60,000 nt of DNA from Bolinopsis microptera (taxonomy: Eukaryota > Ctenophora > Tentaculata > Lobata > Bolinopsidae): contig NC_087073.1 of assembly GCF_026151205.1 (NCBI RefSeq), positions 5,603,001 through 5,663,000 of the forward strand, read 5' to 3'. Every line of letters begins with the position of its first letter. Position 1 is the stretch's first letter. The notes beneath the pieces were generated by a model that had not been told where the DNA came from, did no database searches, and saw nothing but the letters and a program-made list of their open reading frames with translations. Of the stretch, positions 1-12,588 are shown in pieces. Made by a program: the position numbers and the translations under genes.

Positions 1-592
1 AATTCATATCAATTCGGTACATTTAAAAGCACTACTTATCACTTTTGCCAATAAATCTTACCTATAACTTCTGAACGTCAGCAAATGCCCCGTCTATAAA
101 TATTAATAATGTATGCCATTACGATTCCGATTACAGTTGTCAATATCAATCCTTACAACTACTTTTGTCATAGAGACAGCAGATCATATTATCTCTTTCT
201 CTAGACTATTATTAATATCTACAACTTATAATGTTAGTCCATATAAAGATATAAGCATGATTCGAAACGTAACAGATTGCTGATTGTTATTGACGGCATC
301 AACTGATGTTTGAGAATTACTGTAGTCTGTTTACGCCTGAGCTGCATTTGTCAATGTCATCATGTGAGCAAACACGTCTGTCACTTCAGCACTTTGGTAT
401 CTACAAATGATGTAAAGAAAATTGAGTGCTTCTTGATGCCATAAAAAATCGTTAGAATAAGGGCTAACAATTTTCTACGGTACGGCAAATCAGTCTGTAG
501 TCTGTACGGCTGACCTTACCGAGAAGGGCGCTCAAATTATCACCTAGCACAAATTATATTAGCGAGTAATGATGATAAATACCTGATTTTAA
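1..592. other. Sequence upstream of the coiled-coil gene
   Basis: I see no convincing exon here. The reading frame of the first recognised exon is open only back to about position 593 and has no ATG before 716. A 5' exon may lie here or outside the window, but I cannot place it. Confidence 0.4.
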
Positions 593-646
593 TTTCAATC
601 CCGAACTTCACACAAATATTCGTCTCCAGCTCTAATCTTCCCAAAT

Positions 647-3600
647 TTGGCAAACGCCCAAAATTCCACTCACCCAGGCAACATTCCAGGTTTCTCAGAA
701 GAGGGAGTCCGTGATATGAGTCCGGACAGGAAGTTGGGGCTGTTATCAGAGTACGACGCTCGAGAGACCCAGCTAGCGGTAATGTTGGAGAACCTGGAGA
801 GTTTCATGATCAGGGAGACCAGTAACCGGATCGTTCGGGACCTGACCCTCATCAAGGCGGAGAAGGTCAGTGCTGGAATTACTGGAACCTTTGCGCAACT
901 CTAAACCTGACTTTAAACGTTCCCCCGAACTTAAGTTGTCATATTTGTCACCTTCTAATGACTTATTCAAATAGTTATAGTGCGTCATTTGCACCTGGGC
1001 ACAAGAGACTTACTGCACTTATAGACATTACTGAGCTTGCCAAACTCTTAAACTTTAGTGTGGCTGATTAAAAGTGAAGGTGGTGTATTTATACATAGTA
1101 AACAGTACTAAACAGTATAGTAACAGTACTCACTAGTCACTACCGGGGGACATTCGACTGAAATGGTATAATTATACCGAGATGTATTCATTACTTAGAG
1201 TGCAGTGAGATGGTATAACACCAACCAGCCACCTCTGGGTTCAAGCCTCGAGAATATTTTGGACATTGGAATTAATGAACCCCTTTTAACTGTACACCAC
1301 TCTATATGTCGTGCAAATGAACCACTCACCGCAGCTCCGAGAAGATGGTAGTCTACCGCTGGATCTGTGGAAGACTCAGTCAGCTAAAGATACTATCTCC
1401 CTCCCTAGATCTGATATAATCCAACACTTTGCTAACCAGCTCCTCCACAAAGCAGAGCTCAACGAGGATGCACAGACTTTCACTATCGACAAGGTCAGTG
1501 AAATTTCAGTAATTTAGGTGGATTATTAGGGTGTTGTAACAGTCTATACTTATAGTTAGTGTAATTTAGATGATATCACTGGGATGATGTTACCAGGAAA
1601 CTACAGGGACCCTGATCATTGTGTTGTACATTTTCATCACTTTCAGGTTATTATGGAGAGAAACTACGTATTTAACTATTTTAAGTTGTGATGTAATGTT
1701 AAAGTTCCACCAACTTGTAACCAAGGTTACCAGTATAATCCAACAACTAGTCAATTTAAATGAGGGCTGAGAATTTAATCTAGAGAGAAAATGGAATCTT
1801 AAAAGTTGAATATTTATCAACTTGTAAATGTTTGATGTAAAGGGACCTATACTCTACAGAGCTTTAATTTGACGGTACTTAATAAGAAGCAACGTAAATG
1901 ATCCTCAGAATGTTAAGGTTCAGACAAATCATTAGTCGGGAAGATTATTCCCATGAGCCATGTTTTAATTAGTTCGGGCGTAATCACCTTCAAATCTGTA
2001 ATTATAAAAGGTCCCGAATTTTGATAACTCTCAATTTCTCAAGTACCTACTGTAAGAGGGACCAATGACCCAAGTTCCATCAGGCTTTAGTCAGAAAGAC
2101 TTCGGCGGGAAATTTCTAAGTATAGTATTCTTTTCAAAGGAGCCAGATGGTTACAGATTACAAAACATTGCAGTCTATCTTATACAGGAATATCGTCAGG
2201 AGGTTAATCTGTCTATCTAATCCCGGCCCTTCCCGGCATCCTTACTCAAACACCCGGACTTAAATTATAAACATTCCAGGACTGGGTGGAAGAATGTCTG
2301 AACAACCTCGGAAGCACCTTCATGCAGCACGAGAAACTGAACTTCCAAACTTACTCTAGTTTTTACGAGAACCTCCTCAGACACAAGGAACAGACCATCG
2401 TATTGAAGGAGAGGGAGGTGAGATCATTTTATCTTAACTATTTGACTTTCGCTTTGGAATCCAAATTACTCTGGGTTTAACCCAGCTATTTGATGTTATT
2501 CCCTCGCTAAGAAAGAAAGGACACGGTTTTTATGACTACGCTCTCTCCGTTGTATTCTCTATTAAATCGAATTTGAATATAGAATTTAATGTTATTACTT
2601 CTATTTCATTACTTAAGATCGGCAGACATATCCAATGTTTCTATATTGTGTTTCTCCAAAGTCCTCTCTGGACAGTGAATATTGTAAATTTCAGCTATAG
2701 CTCGTTTCTCGATGACTAAATCCACCATGAAGCACAAATTATCGATTTTGGTGACATTTGAATTGTCTCCCTGCATAATATATGCACATAATTTATATAA
2801 TTACTAACTGGTATGCACATAATATCAAACTATCGTGTTACGCAAAGAATTCAATTATATAATGTGGTAGACCGCTGAATCGACGGAGAGTAGATATTTT
2901 GAATTATCTGTCTGTGCCAAAAAAAATGTGGAACAGTTTTTATTTACGAACAACCTTTGAGAGTTTCAGTGGTGAGATTTCTCTAAAATCCTCCAAATTC
3001 CTCTAAATTCATAATTCAAATAAATTAATATTGCTGCCCTCCGCCTAGATCATTCCTTATTCATTAAAATCGACACCAGAGTCATCCTTTCCTATTGAAG
3101 TGTCGACAAAGAACCTTTATGCTTTTATGATAAAACATTTCATTGCTAAGTTAACACTTTTTGTCGGCAATATCGATATTTTGAGCACTTACCATCCATA
3201 AAACTCTATTAATAGAACTCCTCCATTGTCAGGACCATCAAATTATGGCAAGTAATTACTCAGGATCCCGATAAATTCCAGTATGGGCAACTTGCCAATA
3301 TGCACCATATCACGTGACTTCCACCGCTAGATCACGTGACCTCTAACCCTCCCTTTGTCAGGTGACACAGTCGGAGCAGGAGCTGGCACTCTGCAAGAAC
3401 ATGACGGACACAAGTCTACAAACTATCCTAGCTGAGAGGGTGGACGAGCTGATCATTGAGCTGACTGCTCTGAGAGCTAAGATTAGTGAGATGAGGGAGG
3501 AGAGCTCGTATCTGGTGAGAGGGAATAAGGGGCACTTCTTTTTTGTTATCAGTATTATCGTGCAATCCTTTACTGACTGTTAGTGATCAATTTGTGGGGA

Positions 3601-5566
3601 GCTTTTTTCGGTGGAATCTTAATTAAGTAATTAGTGTCCAAATTAGAGGAACTAGACTGTACTGCAGTTGTCTTGTTGCTCTGATCGTCTACACTCTAGA
3701 AACTGTAGACTTACAAATTATTTCTCCGCAGGAAGGAAACATGAGGGGTAAACTTAGAACAGAGTATAACGAGCTTGTTCACAACATGTTCAGTACTTGT
3801 GATACTCTCCGACACAGATTCGACGAGTTCAGGTGAGTGGTGGCAAATTATAGGATTCTTCGAGATAAATATTAATATATTGCAACAAATAATGAGGGCC
3901 AATTACTAGTAAAACACAGGATTGGCACCACCTCCCCGCCATTAAAAAGTCAAGTTCATTAATTTATGAAAGTTACAGCTGCGGCAAACGCGATTCATTT
4001 GTAACCCAGCTCCAATTTACGCTCACATTCTCCCTTAGAGAGCAGCTAGTTCAGGAATGCCGGGACAATGTTAAGAATGTGAAAATGTCAGCGATAGACA
4101 AGATGAGAGTGGTAAGAAGACAGACTATGAACGGTACTGAAGACAGACTAGAAGAGTACGCTTCCCATGCTAAAAATATGGGGGATCTCGAGGTAGGTTT
4201 TCCAGTCAATAACGAGACAAATCCCCCTAGCTCGATGTTATCCGAGGCTAGAGCAACTTTATTTTGTCAATCTTTTAGATTTTGTACCGGTATTTTGGTA
4301 CGCTATACATTGCGACTGGATCAGACTAGCTTCATAATATAATGCCATATTCACTCTAAACCATCATATATGTTATTTCAGGAAGAGAACAGTGATTTGA
4401 ACAAATTATTGTACAAACTGAGAACAATCTCGACCTGGAAGAAAGCAGGAATGAGAACGTGTTACTCTAAGAAAGAAGGAGCATTGCGAGATCAGCTTGT
4501 AAAATCAGAGCGAGAAAAGCTGGAACTTCAGCTGAAACACGAGCAAGATCTGGTTAATTTGAGGCAGGATAATGAGGCCAAGAAAACCGCTGCTCTTAGT
4601 ACTGAACGGGAAATCAAAGCTTTGAAAAAGTACATCTGTTTTTATTTGTCTTTATCAGATTTCGACACGGTTGTCGGCTGTATGCGGACTTATCGTTACT
4701 TACTTGATGCTACAAAAAACTGTACTAAACGTGTCAAATACTATTCGTAATCTTATAATCTAATTCAATTTTATTACAGGCAATTAGATGACAAGAAAAG
4801 AGAATCAGAACGCAAGGTAGAATTACTGAACAAAGAAATAGAGAATCTAAGAGTTGAGGCTAGAAAACCTGCCAACTATGATATGATAATTGGGTGAGAA
4901 TTTCTTAGAAAATTGATTTTCTGAGCATGATTAGAACTCATCTTCTTCGCAAAATTCTTAGTTTGAAGATTGGACGGGGATAAAATTTCCTCCTTCATGT
5001 CAAGAATATTAATGTGATAATTTCTCAGCGAACTGGCTACCAAGGAACAGAAATTACGGGTACTTGAAAGTGAGCAGGTGTACAACGACAGAATACACGA
5101 CCAGGAGAGCAGCAAAAGAGAGAAACTGATCAAGAAGATCAACTACCAGCTCAACAAAGCTACTTCTCTCAAAAAGGAGGCCTTCACCAGGGTGGAGGAA
5201 CTTACTGATCAGGTTATTTATTTTAGTTAATAAGTCTTATGAATAGCTTTGTTAACAGAGTTTTGGTATGTTAACTTTCACTATGTGCTGTTTAGATAAC
5301 TCCTATTTAAGGGTCAAATGTTTCTGCAGTTAAATGCAGGATACTCTTTATTTGTTCTTCTTATCCTGACAATTTTGCAGTTGAACGACTACGACTCAGT
5401 GATGATGTCCCCGAGTCCTGCACCCTTCACTCCTCGACCCAACACAACCATGGGAGGCAGATCAAGACGCCTCAACACTACCTCCACTGACAGCAAAAGA
5501 CTTTCCAGACCTAAAAGTACCGGACTCTTAGTAAAACGATCTGTTATTCACGGAGGGCAAATCTAA
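647..5566 (+). CDS. Coiled-coil domain protein, ten exons (CCDC162-like?)
   Basis: Ten exons join in frame with GT..AG introns: about 647-865, 1335-1493, 2280-2417, 3362-3514, 3732-3832, 4039-4192, 4382-4629, 4780-4893, 5029-5212 and 5381-5566 (TAA). Exons five and eight carry no long open frame of their own but join phase-perfectly. The donor after 4629 (GTACAT) is weak. The protein has about 528 residues if it starts at ATG 716; acceptor-like CAGs at 670-700 suggest a further upstream exon. The N-terminal third is helical with conserved aromatic residues, the middle and C-terminal parts are heptad-rich and charged (E/K/Q/R), and the last exon is a basic, Ser/Thr/Pro-rich tail. Such proteins are often ciliary or centrosomal. 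Resemblance to the CCDC162 family is from memory and weak. The gene model is firm; the function is not known. Confidence 0.8.
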
Positions 5567-6308
5567 ATTGAGTACTTCTTTATAGTGTTTATATTTACAG
5601 AATTTATATGTACACTTCAATCCCATACCGATATCACTGCTTCAATGTATATAATATTAGATTAATGTAACGAGAAATTGTATGTTTAATTATTTAACTC
5701 AGTGGTAATTATCGATATATTTGGGTGTAAAGATGTCACTGTATATTATCAAGGGTTAGGTTAGATCAAATGAAGAATTTAAGAAGAATGTAATTTATCT
5801 TTGAGATATTGTTCGTTGGGCAGAATCCCGATTTATCCTTTCTGATCACGAAATTTTACAGAAAGTAAACCGTAGAGCTGGTTTAGGAAAAGAAATTTGA
5901 TTGTATTTGACGAAAATAAATTTTGATTTTTAGGTCCTAGTAGCATGTAGAATTGGAAACATTCACGTTGCCTCGAACTATATCTCCCATTAATAATCAT
6001 GATTAATTAACATAACACATAGCGATTGCTGGGCAGTTTACACTGATGTTGAATTAAATCGTATCTTGTTACATTTAATTTAATTTGCCAAGCAATGGCT
6101 ATCATGTGTTAGAAAAGATGTTATCTGACGATTTTATACGCTCTGTCCCGAAGGTTTATCTGTAGCAAACAGTTTTGGCTTTACATAAATCTGATATAAA
6201 CTGTTTCACTTTTCTTTATCAAAATTAAACGTATCAAAAACGAAATTAACTGGTCATGCGGTTTATCAAGAAATCACTCAAATAAAAATTTTAAGAAAAT
6301 GAATCTGG
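5567..6308. other. 3' UTR and intergenic spacer between convergent genes
   Basis: AT-rich spacer between the coiled-coil gene (+) and the RD3-like gene (-). AATAAA-type polyadenylation signals lie near 5915 (plus strand). I see no further coding exon. Confidence 0.5.
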
Positions 6309-6905
6309 TTACGCTAATTGAATATTGAAGTTGTCCGTGCTACAATTCGAGATCACACCCGCATCTTTCAATTCAAATATGTCTCCTAATGGATATACTT
6401 TCTGCTCAGATCTCATGCGTTTCAATATATTCCCCCTCGATATCTCAGCTTTATAAAGTTCTATTTCGTAGTCCCCCAATAGTTTCCGTAACGTTTGTTT
6501 CATAAGAGACGGAATATCTGCAACTTTGGTTGAACCAGTTATCAAAGTTTTAAATTGTCTGACACACTGACCTACGTGCTCTGGCCTGATTTGATATGCT
6601 AGAGTTTCGATCTCCATTCTTTCTAATGGTGGCATCTTATATTGTCTATAGGGTACACTAATGAGCCATGTGTAGTCAACTTTTGAATTTTTTCTTGCTT
6701 TCTCTTTGAAGATCTCAAACTTCTTATGTTCAAAAAACTTAATTGTTGCATCAAGTTCTGATATGATTCGATCCTGTACAAGAGCTTGGCCGTCAACCTC
6801 TGGAATGTACATGTAAACATTCTTCCGATTAATCAAAGTTGAGAGGATTAAGCGTAGGCTTCCCTCGTAGGCATCGTTGATGACAGTCTTTAAAGATTCC
6901 AACAT
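6309..6905 (-). CDS. RD3-domain protein
   Basis: An uninterrupted frame of 198 residues from the first ATG (complement of 6903-6905). It matches the vertebrate retinal degeneration 3 (RD3) core: an N-terminal MLESL segment, then VDYTWLISVPYRQYKMPP and LERMEIETLAYQIRPEHVGQ, which align with RD3 residues such as VDYSWLASTP and LSPIERLQLE, followed by a CVRQFKTLI helix. In vertebrates RD3 binds photoreceptor membrane guanylate cyclases, blocks their activity and helps move them from the ER; whether the invertebrate protein does so is unknown. The frame stays open upstream without an ATG, and an acceptor-like CAG lies just upstream on the minus strand, so a short 5' exon is possible. A GTG at 6906-6908 also precedes the ATG. 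The length is close to vertebrate RD3 (195). Domain identity is fairly sure; orthology to RD3 or RD3L is not. Confidence 0.75.
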   Translation of the reverse strand: MLESLKTVINDAYEGSLRLILSTLINRKNVYMYIPEVDGQALVQDRIISELDATIKFFEHKKFEIFKEKARKNSKVDYTWLISVPYRQYKMPPLERMEIETLAYQIRPEHVGQCVRQFKTLITGSTKVADIPSLMKQTLRKLLGDYEIELYKAEISRGNILKRMRSEQKVYPLGDIFELKDAGVISNCSTDNFNIQLA

Positions 6906-7700
6906 CACATGTCCTGGATGATGGGTATTGTTATTGAATAATTGAGAAAGTGTTTCTTCAAAATAGAGTTAAGAATTTTTGTTACCTACGACAGGGTGGG
7001 CAAAAAATTAACAAATGCCAACACTTGAATGTTCCAGTTCTCTTTGAATTAAAAGATAGTAACACTGAACAAACCTATACTAATCAATGTACAGAACTGG
7101 GCTTCGACAGACATTCTGTTAGGTCAAGAATTCAGAAATTTAGAAGAAAATAAAACAATCTTGGTATTTCACTATCAGTCAGATTTCCTAGTCGAGAAAT
7201 GGTATAAGGTCGTAAGTCAATAAGTCAAACAGTGCCACAACAATAGGTCGAGTAGGTTGATGGTCTGGCGGTATTTTTGTGAAAGGGCTGCTCAATCAAA
7301 CACAAATAAATTATAAATAAAACATATAAATGACATTTATCAAGAAAATATGGTATATCATTTAATACTTTCAAAACTACTATTATATAACAAATAATTT
7401 GAGATCATGAATACGATTTTGTCACATTGAAACGTTGAATAATTCCCTTCCTAATAAGAGCCTTTTCCTTTTCACATCAAACGGGATCAATAGAAATTTA
7501 CCCAAGAAAACATTTCAACTATGCGACTCATAAATAATATTCCAATCCGGATTTTACATTATTATTGACGATGTAAAGGCAGATAAACATGTTATTTCGA
7601 ATGAACCGCCAGAGTGATACAGTAAATAGAGAAAAACAAACATTTTCAAAGACACATTTTGGCTACTATTTAGGTACACTCAGAAATCTTAAACAATACT
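6906..7700. other. Intergenic AT-rich region
   Basis: No supported gene. Around 6987 there is an ACAGGGTGGGCAAAAA stretch that looks like a Tc1/mariner-type terminus, but I found no partner end nearby. Confidence 0.35.
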
Positions 7701-7770
7701 AAATGGACAGGTTCATTGAAGTTTGAGGATATTGGTAAATATTAGTAACCCTACTGAATGGCACGATGAT

Positions 7771-10362
7771 GTAAAATGTGTCACACTATGAAACTATATA
7801 AACCCTCTAACCCTAAGATAATCGTTTCATCCTCTAGATAAACTTTGTCGCATAACGATATCTTTATCAGACGATAAGATATCGCTTAAATGCGGCCGGC
7901 AGTGAGTTGTAAACTTTGTCACACTATAAAAACGTGACGGAGTTTATATGGACCCCTTGTTGCCGTGTTTGACCAAATTTTCGAATTTCCAATTCATAGA
8001 ATAGCTGTGTATGACTATTATCTATATATTTAGCGACTTTTTTCCTTAAATGGTAGCACCATGTAAACTCCGTCACACATTTAAGAAATTTATATGAGGG
8101 ATGTTTATGACATCCAGACAAGAAATGCCGAATAGTCTAGCATTATTTTGTGAGCTGAATGTGTTTGGAATTATTTACATATTTCATTGTTATAAGCAAA
8201 TACAAATACAGAAGGCAGAAATAGGTAAATTTAGTCACATAAATTTGTATGATATCTCAACATGTGTGAAATTGAGTAAATATTAGTATACCAACTTAAA
8301 CACCCTATATTACGTACTATGGATCACTTAACAATATTTCAACCATACGCCGGTCATATAAATTATTATATGGCAGTGATATGTTAACATTGGATAAATT
8401 TCAACACCTGAACAGGGTAAAAATTTGTAAATTTCGTCACAAAAAAAATATTATAACTTTATTTGCTCCGTGTTGGCAAAATAACTAATTTATCGACATA
8501 GTGATGGTGATAAAGTAACATTATATACTAATATAATTGAGGTATGATTCTTCAAAATAGGGGCAAGAAATGTAAATTTCGTCACATCAGCCATTGCATT
8601 AGTTAAATAGATTTTCTTCCATATCAACTGCCCTTATTATAGTTGGAATGGATTTATACAGGAAATATAGAAACCCATGCACATTTTTCATCACATTGAA
8701 ATTATACTGTTGGGGCAGGAAAAGTAAATTTCATCACATTTCGGTAAATTAGTGATATCAAACTCAGCATTGTTAAACTTGAGTTCTGATTTGCTGAAAA
8801 ATAACCTACCAATAATTCCTGGAAGAGTATTGAATTCTAATTGGGGTATGGTTCTTCAAAATAGGGTCAAGAAATGTAAATTTCGTCACATGCGTCATTG
8901 TAAAATTTAGATACATTTTCTTTCACATCAACAGTCCTAATTATAGTTTGAAATGATTAATTCAGAGATAAAGGAAATATGAAACCCATGCCCATTTTTC
9001 ATCACATTGAAATTATACTGTTGGGGCAGGAAAAGTGAATTTCGTCACATTTCGGTAACTTAGTAAAATTAAACTCAGAATTGTTAAACTTGAGTTCTGA
9101 TTTGCTGAATAATAACCTACTAATAATTCCTGGAAGAATATTGAATTCTAATCGAGGCATGCTTCTTCAAAATAGGGTCAAGAAATGTAAATTTCGTCAC
9201 ATCAGCCATTGCATTAGTTAGATAGATTTTCTTTCATATCAACTGCCCTTATCATTATTGTGACAATTTTTACATCAACTGCCCTTAACTTGAATCAGCT
9301 CTATCCGTGCATCGTACTTATTATATACAGTTTTCCCGCCTTCCAAACCTAAATCAGATATAAATGATTTCGGCAATTCACCCAAAATTTTAAATTCCAT
9401 ATAATGTGACAGAATTTACATCATTTCCCAATAAGTGCATGTATTTGCTAACTTTTCAAAACAACATATTTTAGGGCTATGATTGGTAGAAGAACCATCA
9501 AATAATGAGTTGAAAGGGTTTTGAGGACACCTCACAGTAGAAAAGAGGTATCGTATTCTGAGTGTGACAAAGTTTACGAAATATTGCCTTAAAACCGTTC
9601 GATCCCTGCCCTTTAGCCAAATGTTGTATCATAATTGTTAGAATGACCTAATCTACTATATTTTAAACCAAAAAATGCTAATTGGACAGCTATGGTTAAC
9701 ACAGTCACAAAAATGTGACATTTTTTACATTTTAGTGCCTAAAAACAATAAATTGTATTTCTGAGCCGTGTATATGGAAGTATGGGTCACGTGGCTAATG
9801 TCCAGAACTTCTGAACACGCTATTTTTTTTGGTTTACCAATATCCTTAAACTTCAACATGAACGTGTCCACTTACGATTTCGTATCATTTTGTGACGATG
9901 TTTACATCAACTGCCCTATACTTCAATCAACTGTATCCGTGTATCGTCCTCATATAGAGTTTTCCCGCCTTCCAAACCAAAATCAAATATAAATGATATC
10001 GGAAATTCACCCAGAATTTCAAATTCCATATAATGTGACAGAATTTACATCATTTCCCAATAGCCAAGTGCATGTATTTGTTAACTTTTCAAAACAACAT
10101 ATTTTAGGGCTATGATTGGCAGAAGAACTATCAAATAATGAGTTGAAAGGGTTTTGAGGACACCTCACAGTAGAAAAGAGGTCTCGTATTCTGAGTGTGA
10201 CAAAGTTTACGAAATGTTGCCTTAAAGCCGTTCGATCACTGCCCTTTAGGCCTACATTGTATCATAATTGTTAGATTGACCTAATCTACTATATTTTAGA
10301 CCAAAAAATGCTAATTGGGCAGCTATGGTAAACAATGTCACAAAAATGTGACATTTTTTACA
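7771..10362. repeat. Dispersed TGTAAATTTCGTCACA-type motif cluster
   Basis: At least 20 copies of a 16-bp motif near TGTAAANTTNGTCACA. The forward form occurs near 7771, 7909, 8061, 8426, 8571, 8723, 8875, 9034 and 9186, with weaker forms at 8225, 8683 and 8992. The reverse-complement form occurs near 7931, 9260, 9405, 9562, 9711, 9889, 10034, 10195 and 10344. Orientation is almost all forward before 9.2 kb and all reverse after it. Most copies sit in longer tandem duplications, but the earliest ones (7.7-8.45 kb) stand in unrelated flanks. The invariant GTCACA/TGTGAC core contains part of a TGACG half-site in many copies. The nature of the block (satellite, transposon end or binding sites) is not known. 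Confidence 0.75.
8530..9260. repeat. Tandem repeat, period about 305-315 bp
   Basis: A block beginning with TTCTTCAAAATAGGG and running through the TGTAAATTTCGTCACAT motif to ATCAACTGCCCTTAT occurs at about 8548, 8850 and 9163. A second internal block (ACTGTTGGGGCAGGAAAAGT) occurs at about 8707 and 9018. The copies are diverged. Confidence 0.8.
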
Positions 10363-10520
10363 TAATAGTGCCTAAAAGCAATACATTTTATTTCTGAGCA
10401 GTGCATATGGGAGTATGGGTCACGTGGCTAATGTTCAGAACTTATGAACACGCTAGATTCATATATGTTAAAATTAAACCACTATCGTCAAAAACGCTGT
10501 TTTATAAATTTACCAATTTC
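9255..10520. repeat. Tandem duplication, period about 635 bp
   Basis: The stretch starting near 9258 (TTTTTACATCAACTGCCCTT) recurs from about 9894. Shared landmarks such as GAGTGTGACAAAGTTTACGA (about 9560 and 10195) and TGGGTCACGTGGCTAATGT (about 9783 and 10417) keep the same spacing. The copies differ by scattered substitutions. Confidence 0.85.
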
Positions 10521-10854
10521 CTCAAACTTCAATGAACGTGTCCAAATAAGCAAGTTGAGAGAGCTAGATAAAGTGGACACAGCTAATTACGGCAGAAAAT
10601 TGAAGAAGTTGAACCCAAATTTACAGGTCAGACATGTATGAAAATTTTTTAATTGATAAACAAACCACCAACTATTTTTAAGCTACTACTAGCACTGGTA
10701 ATATACTATCTACAAAGTGGTCATAATTTAACCAACATCAAACAATAACAAAGCTAAAGGTCAATCACCACTTTTAAGAAAACAGTGATGATAATAATTG
10801 CAATTGGAAACTAGCATTCTTGCTTCGCAACGATTTCGATAGGTTGACATCGTC

Positions 10855-10945
10855 AATCAACCCTAATCCCAACCCTAACCACAACCATAACTCCTAAGCT
10901 AACTTAACAATAACCCTTACCACAACCCTAACCCTAACCCGAGCC
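10855..10945. repeat. Degenerate telomere-like repeat
   Basis: Interspersed CCCTAA, CCCTTA, ACCCTAACC and AACCCTAACCCTAACCC runs. This is the complement of the animal telomere unit TTAGGG, here interstitial and degenerate. Confidence 0.7.
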
Positions 10946-11139
10946 GGCCTAAACAATCGAATTCATGTTTTACTAGCCTGTCACGTGACCAAAACGGTTT
11001 TTTGCCCACAACTCTCCGTGGAAACAATTTTACCCTACGTCATGGGGGTGATTCGGAATCAGCGTCCAAAAATACATCGATTCAGATCAATTTCACACTC
11101 AAAGGGCCTTTTGCCCTTTTCACAAGACTTTTCTTAAAA

Positions 11140-11340
11140 TTTGGGCAAGCAATTTAGCAGGAGCGCATAATGTTATACGAAACGAAACGAAACGCTGTAT
11201 TTACTACCCTGCTACTATGCGACAAAGATATTGTATAAAGATAATTAAATAATTTACACAATACGGTGCCCACTGCCCATGTCTGAGCGGCTCTCCTCAA
11301 ATAACTTTCTCTCCTCCTCGGAGCAGAAAGTTAAAAACAA
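11140..11340. repeat. Dispersed repeat, second copy in endophilin intron 1
   Basis: The reverse complement of this stretch shares both ends with 24512-24598: AACTTTCTGCTCCGAGGAGG at one end, and a GTAGCAGGGTAGTAAATACA-like block plus CGTTTCGTTTCG at the other. The intronic copy lacks the middle of about 100 bp. This is probably a short non-autonomous element. Confidence 0.7.
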
Positions 11341-11762
11341 AACACGGGTATCATAAATCAAAAAATACTAAATAATGTTCAAGAGATAATATCAGATTAA
11401 CTGTCGCAAAAAATGGTTAAAGTATACATATTACATAATTGATTTTATTGACACACCGATAAAAACCAAAAAAACAAGAAGTGGATACTCAAAAAAAAAA
11501 GAAAAAAAAACACAAAAAAAGACTAAGCCACAAAAAATGTAAAAACTGGCCACGGGCCTAAATATTACATATCAATCAATTACAATTCATTAATATTACC
11601 AATATTAAAAACTATCGAAAATATTCAAGAAAGTATTCTCTAGCCAAAGCCACAAAAAATAGCTTAACCAGGCTATAGCTGATCATACAAATAGTTCTTT
11701 AACTTACCCTTAAAAGAGACAATATTATCGATGTTACGGACATTAAGAGGGAGAGAATTCCT

Positions 11763-11862
11763 TGCTTGACGATGTCAATCCTTCGCATCTCGCCGATCTG
11801 CTTAAGTGGTTGCGAGAAGCATTATTTGATGCGCGCGCGACCCAGTAGTGCATCGCGCTACA
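11763..11862. repeat. GC-rich module, copy 1 of 3
   Basis: Contains GACGATGTCAAT, GCATCTCGCCGATCT and GCATCGCGCTACAA. The same ordered blocks occur at 12772-12856 and, inverted, at 34312-34402. Confidence 0.7.
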
Positions 11863-12077
11863 AGGAAGAACTGTTCCTGGACAATGAATAATCTAAGAAC
11901 TATCAGAAAGTATCTAGATGAGAGAGTTAAGCTCATGCTGGTCAAACAACTGATCATATCAAAGCTGGACTATTGTTATGCCCTTTACATGAATCTTTCA
12001 AAGACTAGAGTGAATGTCTTTGAAAGATTGTACAATGTACCTCCAAGAGTTGGTTCAAATGAACAGAGATGATAAGG
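11863..12077 (+). pseudogene. LINE reverse transcriptase fragment, plus-strand arm
   Basis: Reads through KNCSWTMNNLRTIRKYL, VKLMLVKQLIISKLDYCYAL and a following NVFERLYN, the thumb region of CR1/L2/Jockey-type LINE reverse transcriptases, where SKLDYCN is typical. It is the inverted partner of 12078-12210; together they form a palindrome centred near 12077. It is only a fragment. Confidence 0.75.
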
Positions 12078-12588
12078 CTGTCACATTACAATAGTCCAGC
12101 TTTGATATGATCAGTTGTTTGACCAGCATGAGCTTAACTCTCTCATTTAGATACTTTCTGATAGTTCTTAGATTATTCATTGTCCAGGAACAGTTCTTCC
12201 TAACGTTGTTAATTTGCCTTTCCATGTTGAGAGATTCATCAAGTAACACTCCAAGACTCTTCCAGGTATAGTTTTTACATACAGTTGGTGTATTGTAGGT
12301 TTACAACCTACCAGGACGTGCGCCGAGTTGGACTCGTCGACGGTCAATTAAATATATGGAACAGATATTTTACGAGTATCACCCGTTAATTGGTGTAATG
12401 ATGGTGTCACCAAACTTTATTGTTATTTCAAGGTCAAACTTCTTCAGTACCAAAGGCTTTCCAATGAATAACAATTTTGTCTTGCTCTCATTCAGTTTCA
12501 TGAAATTATTAACCATCCATACTTTGATTTCTTTATACTCATAAATAAATTCAAATTTCAATTTCAATTTCAACCATATATACAGCAC
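12078..12588 (-). pseudogene. LINE reverse transcriptase fragment, minus-strand arm
   Basis: On the minus strand the order is WMVNNFMKLNESKTKLLFIG (12.5 kb), FGDTIITPI, an interruption at about 12290-12385, then VLLDESLNMERQINNVRKNC and LRTIRKYLNERVKLML to SKLDYCN. This is the standard order of a CR1/L2-type LINE reverse transcriptase. The interruption holds a module (GTGCGCCGAGTTGGACTCGT) whose inverted partner lies just outside the LINE at about 12620-12700. Broken and not functional. Confidence 0.75.

Noticed and set aside
1200-1260. Possible tRNA-derived SINE (box B-like GGGTTCAAGCC)
   Set aside because: No convincing box A at the right distance, no fold and no second copy.
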